From the NCBI GenBank assembly GCA_013178285.1, contig JABLXD010000018.1, forward strand, positions 1 to 37,204: DNA of 37,204 nt, written 5' to 3'. Below are positions 25,306 to 32,398 of this stretch, in pieces; positions within the stretch are counted from its first letter, which is position 1, and each line of letters opens with the position of its first letter. The position numbers and the translations under genes were made by a program. This DNA comes from Methanofastidiosum sp. GTDB taxonomy: Archaea; Methanobacteriota_B; Thermococci; Methanofastidiosales; Methanofastidiosaceae. Under the pieces are notes generated by a model. That model saw only the letters and a program-made list of their open reading frames with translations, was not told the DNA's origin and searched no databases.

Positions 25306-25824
25306 ATGCCAAAAATAGTTGTATTTGAAACATCTTATGGAAATTTTGAAATTGAATTAGACGATGAAAAAGCGCCAATAACAGTTGAAAATTTTTTAGA
25401 TTATGTTAAAGATGGGTTTTACGATGGTCTAATTTTCCACAGAGTAATCGACGGATTCATGATTCAAGGGGGCGGATTAGATCTAAACATGAAAGAAAAA
25501 TTGACCAATCCTCCTATCAAAAATGAAGCGGCAAATGGTCTTAAGAATAAAGAGTATACTATTGCTATGGCAAGAACTAGTATAATCGATAGTGCAACTT
25601 CTCAATTTTTCATAAATGTTGCAGATAATTCTTTCCTCGATCATGTCAATTCTACCCCTCAAGGATTCGGCTACGCTGTTTTTGGGAAGGTAGTTAATGG
25701 AACAGAAGTAATTGATAAAATTAAGATAGTACAAACTACTTCTAGAGGTTCGCCTGATGGAGTTATCCATGACGACGTTCCAAAAGAACCGATAGTAATC
25801 AATAAAGCATATATCAAAAGTTAA
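25306..25824 (+). CDS. Cyclophilin-type peptidyl-prolyl cis-trans isomerase
   Basis: This is a 172-aa protein; the start at 25306 is preceded by GGTGATATA and gives [19 protein letters not shown]. The fold is recognised by [32 protein letters not shown] (catalytic-type Arg and the QGG motif), [12 protein letters not shown] and [19 protein letters not shown]. Compared with PpiA/PpiB it is of usual length and lacks a signal peptide, so it acts in the cytoplasm on prolyl bonds during folding. It is divergent from the methyltransferase gene at 24458. Confidence 0.94.
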   Translation: MPKIVVFETSYGNFEIELDDEKAPITVENFLDYVKDGFYDGLIFHRVIDGFMIQGGGLDLNMKEKLTNPPIKNEAANGLKNKEYTIAMARTSIIDSATSQFFINVADNSFLDHVNSTPQGFGYAVFGKVVNGTEVIDKIKIVQTTSRGSPDGVIHDDVPKEPIVINKAYIKS

Positions 25825-25993
25825 TACTCTTATTTTCTTTTTACTTTAGACATATATGTTTTAATTTTGGCTTTTTATTCTTTTATAGCTAATTAAAAAG
25901 TGATTCATAATTTTACGTTCATATAAAATCTGAACTAGTGATAAAAATTAGTAACTTATTTATATATTGTTCTTGGAAATTCAAATGAGATAA

Positions 25994-26242
25994 ATGAGTA
26001 TATCAGATATCAATTATTTAATTGACATTGGAATGGGAATAGCTTTCTTAGTTAGTTTTATCACTGGTATTTTGAAATTTAAATTATCCTTACTTTTTTT
26101 TGCAAACATTGGATTATATCTGCCAACTTTTTGGCTCAACTTTATCCACGACAGAGCTGGTATTCTAATGGGAGGTTTCGTGTTAATTCACCTAATACTC
26201 CATTTCAAATGGATTAAAGTCATGACAAAAAAATATCTTTGA
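25994..26242 (+). CDS. DUF4405-like small membrane protein
   Basis: This 82-aa protein has hydrophobic segments at about residues 10-27, 31-48 and 55-72. The tail FIHDRAGILMGGFVLIHLILHFKW carries His52, His66 and His70, matching the HxxxG...H-xxxHW-type DUF4405 signature of heme-b-like anchors. His52 and His66 are spaced by 13 residues, as in the protein at 22086. It may bind heme or act as an anchor; the function is unknown. A TATA-like ATTTATATATTG lies at about 25958-25969, about 30 bases upstream of the ATG. Confidence 0.7.
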   Translation: MSISDINYLIDIGMGIAFLVSFITGILKFKLSLLFFANIGLYLPTFWLNFIHDRAGILMGGFVLIHLILHFKWIKVMTKKYL

Positions 26243-26290
26243 TCCCAAAACTCTTATTAAGAAATAGTCTATTGTCCTATAGGTGGTTTA

Positions 26291-26638
26291 ATGTATTTTA
26301 AAAATCTTAATGATATTGAAGAAATAGAAATTATGCCCAAAATCAAAGTAAGATTTATCCATTCAAATAGTATGACGTTTGCTTATTGGAATATTGAAGC
26401 AGGAGCTATATTCCCTGCACATTCTCATTTACATGAGCAAGTCGCTACGATTATTGATGGAGAATTTGAATTCAAAGTGGGGGATGAAAAGAAATTAATG
26501 AAAAAGGGAGACGTAGCATTGGTGCAACCTAATATAATTCATTCTGGTATCGCCAAAACTAAATGTAATATAATTGATGTATTTTATCCAATTAGGGAAG
26601 ATTATTTAGAACTCACTAATAAAAATAAGAAAAAATAA
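26291..26638 (+). CDS. Cupin-domain protein
   Basis: This 115-aa single cupin has motif 1 PAHSHLHEQ with His44, His46 and Glu49 as metal ligands, and motif 2 VQPNIIHSG with His84. A GGTGG ribosome site precedes the ATG. It is a small cytosolic beta barrel; cupins of this size are generic metal-dependent enzymes or binding proteins, so no substrate can be named. It is convergent with the DOMON lipoprotein gene with only 10 bases between stops. Confidence 0.9.
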   Translation: MYFKNLNDIEEIEIMPKIKVRFIHSNSMTFAYWNIEAGAIFPAHSHLHEQVATIIDGEFEFKVGDEKKLMKKGDVALVQPNIIHSGIAKTKCNIIDVFYPIREDYLELTNKNKKK

Positions 26639-26648
26639 TGATTTATAT

Positions 26649-27329
26649 TTAATCCAATATAATTGTTCCGCTACCTCTTGAGGTATGTGGTGAATCAAGA
26701 TTATCAGAAGAGCCAAGGCCCCAAATTATGTTAATATTTTGCCCATTTACAAATGCTTTATCATAACGGTCCCCTGTATTCAGTTTCCTTTTGAATTCAA
26801 TAATTGTAAATCCTCCATCTTCACTTCCACTAGTTTCAATTAAATCATTAGCACCTCCAAGTTGCTGATCTGGTGGATGTGGTCCAAATGCTCCAGTTGA
26901 GTATATATCAAGAATTGTAGATGATCCGCTTGTTACCCATCCAAATATCATGTCTGCATCTTTCATAGCTTGTGTAGGTTCAAATCCTATCGAGACCCAA
27001 CCTGAAGTTTGGCCCTTTATTGCCATATACATATATTCGCCATCATTAGACCAGTATATTGTATATCTCCCATTTCCAAATTCTTTGCTATTTTTGTACT
27101 CATTTTGCGATAATATTCCATCAGAGTTCCAATTGTTTGTTGGTGGGGCGGGTTTAGGTTCTTCCACTGGAGTTTCTTTTGGGATTGGAGTTGTATTTGG
27201 CGATTCTGTAGTTTTCGGTTCTTCAACCGGCACTTCAGTTTGTCCAGGTGGTTTATTTTCTGATGCGCATCCTGAAAATAACAATATAGTGCATAGTACT
27301 ATCCCCAAAAAAGCCATTCTTCTTATCAT
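26649..27329 (-). CDS. Lipoprotein with DOMON domain
   Basis: This is a 226-aa protein; GGAGGATAAT places the start at the ATG at 27329 (MIRRMAFLG). A signal peptide ends in lipobox FSGC, then comes a Pro/Thr/Glu-rich linker of about 45 residues (VEEPKTTESP-like), then a DOMON domain from about residue 65. Visible features are NWNSDGILSQNEY, WVSIGFEP, DMIFGWV, FGPHPP and a terminal ...DSPHTSRGSGTI. DOMON domains bind heme or sugars; Met and His residues here (DMIF, PHT) could be heme ligands. It is surface-anchored. Confidence 0.88.
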   Translation of the reverse strand: MIRRMAFLGIVLCTILLFSGCASENKPPGQTEVPVEEPKTTESPNTTPIPKETPVEEPKPAPPTNNWNSDGILSQNEYKNSKEFGNGRYTIYWSNDGEYMYMAIKGQTSGWVSIGFEPTQAMKDADMIFGWVTSGSSTILDIYSTGAFGPHPPDQQLGGANDLIETSGSEDGGFTIIEFKRKLNTGDRYDKAFVNGQNINIIWGLGSSDNLDSPHTSRGSGTIILD

Positions 27330-27445
27330 ATTATCCTCCAATATACTCTAATATATTTCTTTTAAAGCTATAAAAATGTTATCGCTATTTTTTATAAAGT
27401 TTTAAAAAAAGATTATTTTCTCCATCATAATAGAAATAAAAAAAA

Positions 27446-27721
27446 TGCACAGTTTGTCGCTTTACTGGAATATGTGAAGGCCCTAGTTTGTTTCGACGTC
27501 TCGAAACAATCTAAATCCAAGGAGACAAAAGAAATAAGCATGAAGCATGCCTTTTCTTTCCTTCAAACGCAATGTTTGATTAAGGATTTGATCATGACTA
27601 GAGTGTAGTCCCAAAAGATTACGGTGCTTATATAAAAGGATTTTTGGTCCTAATATAATAAAGCTAAGCAATCATAAGGGAATTACTTCAGCATTAGTCC
27701 AGTGAAGTTTCGACCTGTGCA
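27446..27721. mobile_element. 276-bp element with imperfect terminal inverted repeats (MITE-like or structured RNA)
   Basis: The left end TGCACAGTTTGTCGCTTTACTGGA and the reverse complement of the right end TGCACAGGTCGAAACTTCACTGGA share TGCACAG, GTCG and CTTyACTGGA, giving terminal inverted repeats of about 24 bp with a few mismatches. Inside is a perfect 9-bp hairpin TTGTTTCGA/TCGAAACAA around 27487-27508 and another CAAAC/GTTTG. The element is visibly less AT-rich than its surroundings. No clear target-site duplication is seen. A 62-codon minus-strand frame (27483-27671) ends near one repeat and could be a transposase remnant, but no motif proves this. Read as minus-strand RNA, the same ends form a closing helix followed by a T-run, so an RNA gene is the alternative. 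Confidence 0.5.
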
Positions 27722-28122
27722 ACATTTAATATGGTTCTTACATTATTTAAAATTTACTGTTATTAAATATTAATAAATTTAAATATTTTCTTTGTATTAT
27801 TAATAATATTAAATTTTTAACATGAATTGTTTATTAATAATCTATAAAAAATTGAAACTAATGGGGAAAAAATATTAAATGATGATAATCATTCTATTAT
27901 TTTATTTGTCATGATATATATGCCTCTATATATAACAAATTAATTCAATAATTAATACGATACCCCTATCTTACATAATATACTTCGAAATAATATAATC
28001 CACTATAACTCCTGATTTTTCATTATATCTAAGAAGTATATGTAGGCATAATACTTTTCATTGAATTTTCAAATCAGATAAAGATATAAATTTGAGAAAG
28101 CATATATTTATGGGGGAAGATT
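27722..28122. other. 400-base AT-rich stretch without a gene
   Basis: Very AT-rich DNA with many in-frame stops in every frame; no small coding frame with a ribosome site and no structured RNA was found. TATA-like AAAGATATAAATTTG at about 28079-28093 and GGGGGAAG just before 28123 are the likely promoter and ribosome site of the next gene. Confidence 0.5.
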
Positions 28123-28359
28123 ATGTCTTGGGAAGAAAATAAATCTTTAAATTATAATTTCACTGGAAGGATTGTACTATCAATAGTATTGGCTTCTGCA
28201 TGGCTTATTTTTTTAATATTGTGGCTTTTCTTTTTTGCAACAAGTTATAACATTTATCAAAACATAGCAATATTTTTGATATCTGTAATAGTTGAGGGTA
28301 CTTTGCAGGCAGTAACTTGGATACCTTGGGGGATAAAACAAGAAACAAAATCAAATTAG
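28123..28359 (+). CDS. Small two-TM membrane protein of unknown function
   Basis: This 78-aa protein has a short polar N-terminus (MSWEENKSLNYNF), two hydrophobic helices at about residues 15-41 and 47-67, and a basic/polar end. A GGGGGAAG ribosome site precedes the ATG. It is encoded upstream of the PH/SHOCT gene on the same strand with a 62-base gap. No family is recognised. Confidence 0.62.
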   Translation: MSWEENKSLNYNFTGRIVLSIVLASAWLIFLILWLFFFATSYNIYQNIAIFLISVIVEGTLQAVTWIPWGIKQETKSN

Positions 28360-28421
28360 CCAATTGATTAATAATTTAAGAATATATTTTTAAATTAATC
28401 TTTCTTATAATATTAGAGAAT

Positions 28422-29165
28422 ATGAAAGAATTTAAAGTTGAAAAAGATATCGAAAACATATTGCTTCCCAATGAAGAAGTTCTATATGCTGCACAACAAT
28501 CCAGAGTTAAAAAAGGCGGATCTTTTACAACTCCTGCCAAAGTATACATAACTAATTATCGCATTATTTTTAGAGATCCTAGTATGTTAGGATTAAAGAA
28601 ATTTGTAAATGATTACCACTTTAAAGATATATCAAATGTTAGGATGAGAAAAGGAGTTCTTTCAACTGAAGTTTACTTAAACAGTAGATTTGAGTCTGAT
28701 GAAGTTGTCATCTCAGGACTTTCCCACGAAGATGCTGAAATTATTGTAAGATTTATACGAAATGGAATATATGGAAATTTCAATTCTAAAGAAAATTACA
28801 GTTCTAATATTGATCTAGGTTATGCCGAAAAAGCAGAAGATGATAATACTAGTACTGCAAATGAATATGAATTAGATACAGAAGAAATTATATCTAATCT
28901 TGAGAGATTAAATGAATTAAAGAAAGCTAATGTAATAACACAAGATGAATTTAACACTCTCAAAAAAAGGTTAATTAACGAAAACAAAGATAAAACTGAA
29001 CTAAATGATACACAAAATGACGTTAATCAAGATGAAGAACCAAAATATTGTAAAGACTGCGGAAACATACTGGATTTTACAAAAGAAGGAGAGTATAAGG
29101 GCGATTATGTCAAATTCTACAAATGTAGTTTTTGCAATAAAACATATGCAAAAAGAAATGAATAG
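28422..29165 (+). CDS. PH/SHOCT/zinc-ribbon protein
   Basis: This 247-aa soluble protein has three parts. A PH-like domain (about 6-118) includes ILLPNEEVLYAAQQSRV, TPAKVYITNYRIIFRD and DYHFKDISNVRMRKG. A SHOCT helix hairpin (about 155-185) reads LERLNELKKANVITQDEFNTLK. A C-terminal zinc ribbon carries CKDCGNI and CSFCNKTY. SHOCT modules often join membrane or oligomer parts; the role is unknown. It is followed after eight bases by a second zinc-ribbon microprotein gene, probably in the same transcript. Confidence 0.82.
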   Translation: MKEFKVEKDIENILLPNEEVLYAAQQSRVKKGGSFTTPAKVYITNYRIIFRDPSMLGLKKFVNDYHFKDISNVRMRKGVLSTEVYLNSRFESDEVVISGLSHEDAEIIVRFIRNGIYGNFNSKENYSSNIDLGYAEKAEDDNTSTANEYELDTEEIISNLERLNELKKANVITQDEFNTLKKRLINENKDKTELNDTQNDVNQDEEPKYCKDCGNILDFTKEGEYKGDYVKFYKCSFCNKTYAKRNE

Positions 29166-29173
29166 GTATTACA

Positions 29174-29320
29174 ATGAATCCTGACTACATGTGTGATGTT
29201 CATGGGGTGCCCATGGACGAAGTTGAAAGGAAACAACTACCGAGAAATCTTATTATAAGAACTTTCAGGTGTCCAGTATGCGGTCGAGAAAAGAAATCTG
29301 TTGAATATGGCTGGACATAA
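29174..29320 (+). CDS. 48-aa zinc-ribbon-like microprotein
   Basis: ATG at 29174 to TAA at 29320 encodes MNPDYMCDVHGVPMDEVERK followed by RCPVCGREKKSVEYGWT. Cys and His (Cys7, His10) with CPVC make a possible four-ligand zinc site. It lies eight bases after the PH/SHOCT/zinc-ribbon gene. The tail resembles that of the microprotein at 13522. Function unknown. Confidence 0.65.
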   Translation: MNPDYMCDVHGVPMDEVERKQLPRNLIIRTFRCPVCGREKKSVEYGWT

Positions 29321-29385
29321 TCTATTTTTAGAATATTCTCAAACCATATCTATAGTTTTATAAGTTCTTGTCTTTTGTGTGTTTT

Positions 29386-30483
29386 ATGGAAGAAGAGAAT
29401 AATGTCGATGAAATATCCACATATTTCTCTGAAGGTGAAAATCTATTAAAATTAAATAGGTTTAAAGAAGCAGTAAACATATTTAATGAATTAATAGTTA
29501 TAGGTAAAAAGAAAGGAAATAATGAAATTCTTTCTAAAGGTTATTACTACCTAGGTTTTTCTTACAAAAAAATTGGTTCTAAAGAAGAGTCTTTTGAAAG
29601 TTTATACAAATCCTTTGAACATGGAGTTGAAGCAGGAGATTGGACTATTGCAGATAAATCATTTAATGAAATTATAGGACTTGGTCCAGAAAAAGATAAA
29701 AGAGGGCATTATAAACTAATATTGAAGCGATACTTTGAAAGAGGTAACTCTTTTCTTTTGAAAGGTAATTATAAAGATGCAGTATCTTCCTACACGATGC
29801 TTATTAACCACGGAGTTACCCTTGAAAGTTGGGAATCCGTAGCAAAGGCATACATTAACATGGGATTCATATTTATTGAAGTTGGAAAACATAAAGAGGC
29901 CATAGAAATACTTGAAAAAGCAATTATCTATTCCGAAAAGGCAAAATATATTGAAGGGATCGGAAACGCTTACCTAAATATAGGATTTGCATATAGCAAT
30001 CTCAATGTTATTGATAGAGCAATAGAATATCTAAAAAAAGCAATTTCTTTTAGTGAGGATGCTGGGGAACTCAAGGTAGCAGGAAATGCATACTTAAATC
30101 TAGCCTACGTTTATAGCCACATAGAAGACTTCAAAAAAGCCATAGATGCTTGTGAGAAAGCAATAAACTATGGGGCGAAATCTAATGATTGCAAGAGCGT
30201 TTGTAAGGCTTATTTCAATCTGGGATATGCTTTGTTGAATTTACAAAAACATGAAGATGTTATTAATATTTCAAAAAAAGCAGTTGAATATGGATCAAAG
30301 TGCGGAGACTGGGACGGGGTAGGAAACGCATACTTGAATATGGGGTTTGCATACAGCTGTCTCCAAAAAAGACAAGAAGCAATTTCTTCTACAGAAAAAG
30401 CAGTAGAATACTGTACAAAAGCTAGAGACTGGAAAAAAGTTTCAAAAGCTTCTCAAAGATTAATTGATTTGGAAGAATTATAG
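29386..30483 (+). CDS. TPR-repeat protein (eight or so repeats)
   Basis: This is a protein of about 365 aa; the ATG at 29386 is preferred because the TATA-like TTTTATAAG at about 29355-29363 would place transcription start almost on it, while an upstream TTG (29368) is in frame. It consists of TPRs with a 40-residue period such as GNAYLNIGFAYSNLNVIDRA and GNAYLNMGFAYSCLQKRQEA, each ending KAVEYGSK- or KAINYGAK-like. The array continues to the C-terminus with no catalytic domain. It probably serves as a protein-binding scaffold. Style matches the shorter TPR protein at 7086. Its stop lies two bases from the stop of the convergent VOC gene. Confidence 0.88.
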   Translation: MEEENNVDEISTYFSEGENLLKLNRFKEAVNIFNELIVIGKKKGNNEILSKGYYYLGFSYKKIGSKEESFESLYKSFEHGVEAGDWTIADKSFNEIIGLGPEKDKRGHYKLILKRYFERGNSFLLKGNYKDAVSSYTMLINHGVTLESWESVAKAYINMGFIFIEVGKHKEAIEILEKAIIYSEKAKYIEGIGNAYLNIGFAYSNLNVIDRAIEYLKKAISFSEDAGELKVAGNAYLNLAYVYSHIEDFKKAIDACEKAINYGAKSNDCKSVCKAYFNLGYALLNLQKHEDVINISKKAVEYGSKCGDWDGVGNAYLNMGFAYSCLQKRQEAISSTEKAVEYCTKARDWKKVSKASQRLIDLEEL

Positions 30484-30485
30484 AG

Positions 30486-30977
30486 TTATGATTTTGTGTC
30501 TGATATTGTTTTCTTCACCAATTCTAAAGGCATTTGTGTTTTCATGGAAATTTTTTCATCAGAAAATCCTAATTTGTGAAATCTTTTAATTACTTCACCC
30601 ATTGGTTCTGCCACTTCTAGTATGAATCGATCAGGATCGTATATTCTAAAAACTCTTTGCCCCCATTGTTCTTCTTTGATGGGGTGGATAATCTCTAATT
30701 TTGAAGCAATTATTTTTTCCCATATTGATGATATATCTTTAGTTTCAAAATAAAGTTCAATGTTATTATACTGTTTATTTATTTGAGTTTCCTTTTCTTT
30801 CTGGAAAATAATTTTTTCTGCACGTTTCCTTTGCCATATTGAAAATGCCTTCTTAAATACTACATTTTCTCCAAAATCCATTTCTATTTCTAGACCAAAT
30901 ATATCCTGATAAAAATTCTTTGATATAGAGATATCTTCTACAAAAATCACTGTCATTGAATAATTTAGTTTTGACAT
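30486..30977 (-). CDS. VOC/glyoxalase-fold protein with C-terminal helical extension
   Basis: This 163-aa protein has the beta-alpha-beta-beta-beta modules of the VOC superfamily: TVIFVEDISISKNFYQDIFG at the start and FRIYDPDRFILEVAEPM later. The Glu in the last strand is a metal-ligand candidate, but the first ligand is not a His, so metal binding is uncertain. About 35 residues after the domain (KLGFSDEKISMKTQMPLELVKKT) look like a small helix-turn-helix. Role unknown: possibly an antibiotic- or metabolite-binding protein. Confidence 0.85.
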   Translation of the reverse strand: MSKLNYSMTVIFVEDISISKNFYQDIFGLEIEMDFGENVVFKKAFSIWQRKRAEKIIFQKEKETQINKQYNNIELYFETKDISSIWEKIIASKLEIIHPIKEEQWGQRVFRIYDPDRFILEVAEPMGEVIKRFHKLGFSDEKISMKTQMPLELVKKTISDTKS

Positions 30978-31069
30978 ATACCTTCTATTAAAAGAGTTAT
31001 ATTTACCTTTTGTGCAAATATATCTTCCACTTAGTAAAATTTATAAAATCTAGATCCATATATAATAAG

Positions 31070-31525
31070 ATGGAAAATGAATTTAAGAGAATAATAACGC
31101 CTGTTGACGGTTCAGAATCGTCAAAGAGGTCAGCCAGAAAAGCGATATACTTAGCTAAAAAAATGAACATAGAATTAATTGCACTATACGTTGTTCATGT
31201 ACCAATAAGTGCTTATGTCGGGCCACCTTATTCACCAGTAATTTATACTGATGACACAGAGATAAAAGAGATTAGAAAGAAAATGAAAAATGAAGGTGCC
31301 CTTCTATTAGATGAAATAGGGGAAATGGCCTCTAAATCTGGATTAAAAATAACCAAAAAAGTAATAGAAGGATCTCCTGACGAAGAGATTATCAAAATTT
31401 CAAAAAAACATGATTTGATTGTAATGGGGGCAAAGGGCATCTCCGCAATAGATAGAATCTTCTTAGGCAGTGTTTCAGAAAAAGTACTTCATAGCGCTAC
31501 TTCTTCAGTTTTGATAGTTAGGTAG
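31070..31525 (+). CDS. Universal stress protein (UspA family)
   Basis: This 151-aa UspA protein takes the ATG at 31070 as start because the preceding 20 codons of the open frame do not look homologous and the TATA-like TTTATAAAA at about 31038-31046 lies 25-30 bases upstream, giving a leaderless start. ITPVDGSESSKRSARKAI and the ATP-binding GAKGISAIDRIFLGSVSEKV, followed by HSATSSVLIVR, are diagnostic of the ATP-binding subgroup. It acts as a stress-linked cytosolic dimer. Its stop is followed by a terminator-like hairpin. Confidence 0.93.
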   Translation: MENEFKRIITPVDGSESSKRSARKAIYLAKKMNIELIALYVVHVPISAYVGPPYSPVIYTDDTEIKEIRKKMKNEGALLLDEIGEMASKSGLKITKKVIEGSPDEEIIKISKKHDLIVMGAKGISAIDRIFLGSVSEKVLHSATSSVLIVR

Positions 31526-31550
31526 GAAGTTTGAGGCATGACATTCTATT

Positions 31551-31585
31551 AATATATTGTTGCAAAAAGAACAATATATTTTTAA
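31551..31585 (+). terminator. Hairpin plus T-run after the uspA-family gene
   Basis: AATATATTGTT (31551-31561) pairs perfectly with AACAATATATT (31570-31580) around an eight-base loop and runs into TTTTT. It lies 25 bases after the UspA stop, so it probably ends that transcript. The same bases resemble a TATA box for the RNA candidate downstream. Confidence 0.5.
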
Positions 31586-31610
31586 AAGAGCCATCTATTT
31601 CGAAATCAAC

Positions 31611-31684
31611 TGCGCAAAAGATTGATCACCTTTTCCTATCTAATATTTTGTGCAGGTCATGTGGGGAGTGCAACCCCCACATGA
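31611..31684 (+). ncRNA. Candidate structured RNA: two consecutive hairpins upstream of yjbQ
   Basis: TGCGCAAAA (31611-31619) can pair with TTTTGTGCA (31646-31654) in nine base pairs including one G-U, closing a 26-base loop. Two bases later TCATGTGGGG (31657-31666) pairs with CCCCACATGA (31675-31684), ten perfect and GC-rich pairs with an eight-base loop. The stretch is noncoding and conspicuously GC-rich for this genome. It could be an independent small RNA starting near 31600 or a structured leader of the YjbQ gene at 31743. It does not match a riboswitch or H/ACA RNA I recognise. Confidence 0.45.
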
Positions 31685-31742
31685 TTAATTTAATTTAAGA
31701 ATTAATGATTAAGATTTTAAATAAATTCGAGGATCTTACTTC

Positions 31743-32159
31743 ATGAAAAGCTTTAGGAAAGAGTTATTTTTTAATACAAAAAATAAAGTTGAATTTGTCA
31801 ATATAACTTCTTTTGTAGAAGACGCCTTATTTGAAAGTAAAATAAAAGAAGGATTATGTCTCGTAAACGCCATGCACATAACTGCAAGTGTATTCATAAA
31901 TGATGCTGAATCAGGTTTACATCAGGATTTTAAGGACTGGCTTGAAAAAAATATTCCCCATAATCCAGAACTCTATAGGCATAATAAAACTGGTGAAACA
32001 AACGGAGATGCACACATCAAGAGGCAGTTTATGGGGAGAGAAGTTGTTGTAGCAATAACTAATGGAAAACTTGATTTTGGGCCTTGGGAAGAAATCTACT
32101 ATGGAGAATTCGATGGTCAAAGAAAAAAGAGAGTTTTGATAAAAATTATCGGCGAGTAA
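31743..32159 (+). CDS. yjbQ: YjbQ/UPF0047 family protein
   Basis: This 138-aa protein matches the YjbQ family almost throughout: [39 protein letters not shown], and [20 protein letters not shown] at the end. Members have been reported to show weak thiamine phosphate synthase activity, and their true role is uncertain. Conserved His residues (HITA, HNKTG, DAHIKR) could bind metal. It is preceded by the structured RNA candidate and tightly convergent (six bases) with the DUF1232 gene. Confidence 0.94.
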   Translation: MKSFRKELFFNTKNKVEFVNITSFVEDALFESKIKEGLCLVNAMHITASVFINDAESGLHQDFKDWLEKNIPHNPELYRHNKTGETNGDAHIKRQFMGREVVVAITNGKLDFGPWEEIYYGEFDGQRKKRVLIKIIGE

Positions 32160-32165
32160 AGTTTT

Positions 32166-32369
32166 TCATGATCTTTTTTTAATAAATAATTTTATCCCAA
32201 TACTAATAGCTATAAGTAAGGCTATTATGTCATCTATCCATCCTATTACAGGAATGAAATCGGGTATAAAGTCAATAGGGCTAATAATGTAAATTAAATT
32301 TAAAATAAGAAATATTATTGCAGCTATTGCTTTAGGTTCTTTTAATAAAGATTTTTCTTTATCTTGCAT
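32166..32369 (-). CDS. DUF1232 (YkvA-like) small membrane protein
   Basis: This 67-aa protein carries the DUF1232 signature YIISPIDFIPDFIPVIGWIDD. It has a hydrophobic helix before the signature and another after it (residues about 48-63), and a basic tail KLFIKKRS. Family function unknown; small membrane proteins of this type are common in archaea and bacteria. It lies 29 bases upstream of the aglB start region in terms of strand order and in the same direction as aglB downstream of it. Confidence 0.9.
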   Translation of the reverse strand: MQDKEKSLLKEPKAIAAIIFLILNLIYIISPIDFIPDFIPVIGWIDDIIALLIAISIGIKLFIKKRS

Positions 32370-32398
32370 ATTAGTATACTTCCTTTTTTTATAGTAGA

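Noticed and set aside
26960-26996. T-arm-like GTAGGTTCAAATCCTAT suggesting a tRNA 3' end
   Set aside because: No matching acceptor or anticodon arm is present at the right distance upstream, and the bases encode the conserved GFEPTQ part of the DOMON protein.
27483-27671. 62-codon minus-strand reading frame inside the 276-bp element as a gene
   Set aside because: It has no ribosome site or recognisable motif and stops within the element; at most it is a transposase remnant, so it is described with the element.
27446-27721. RNase P RNA or SRP RNA as identity of the 276-bp element
   Set aside because: The conserved core sequences I know for either RNA were not found on either strand.
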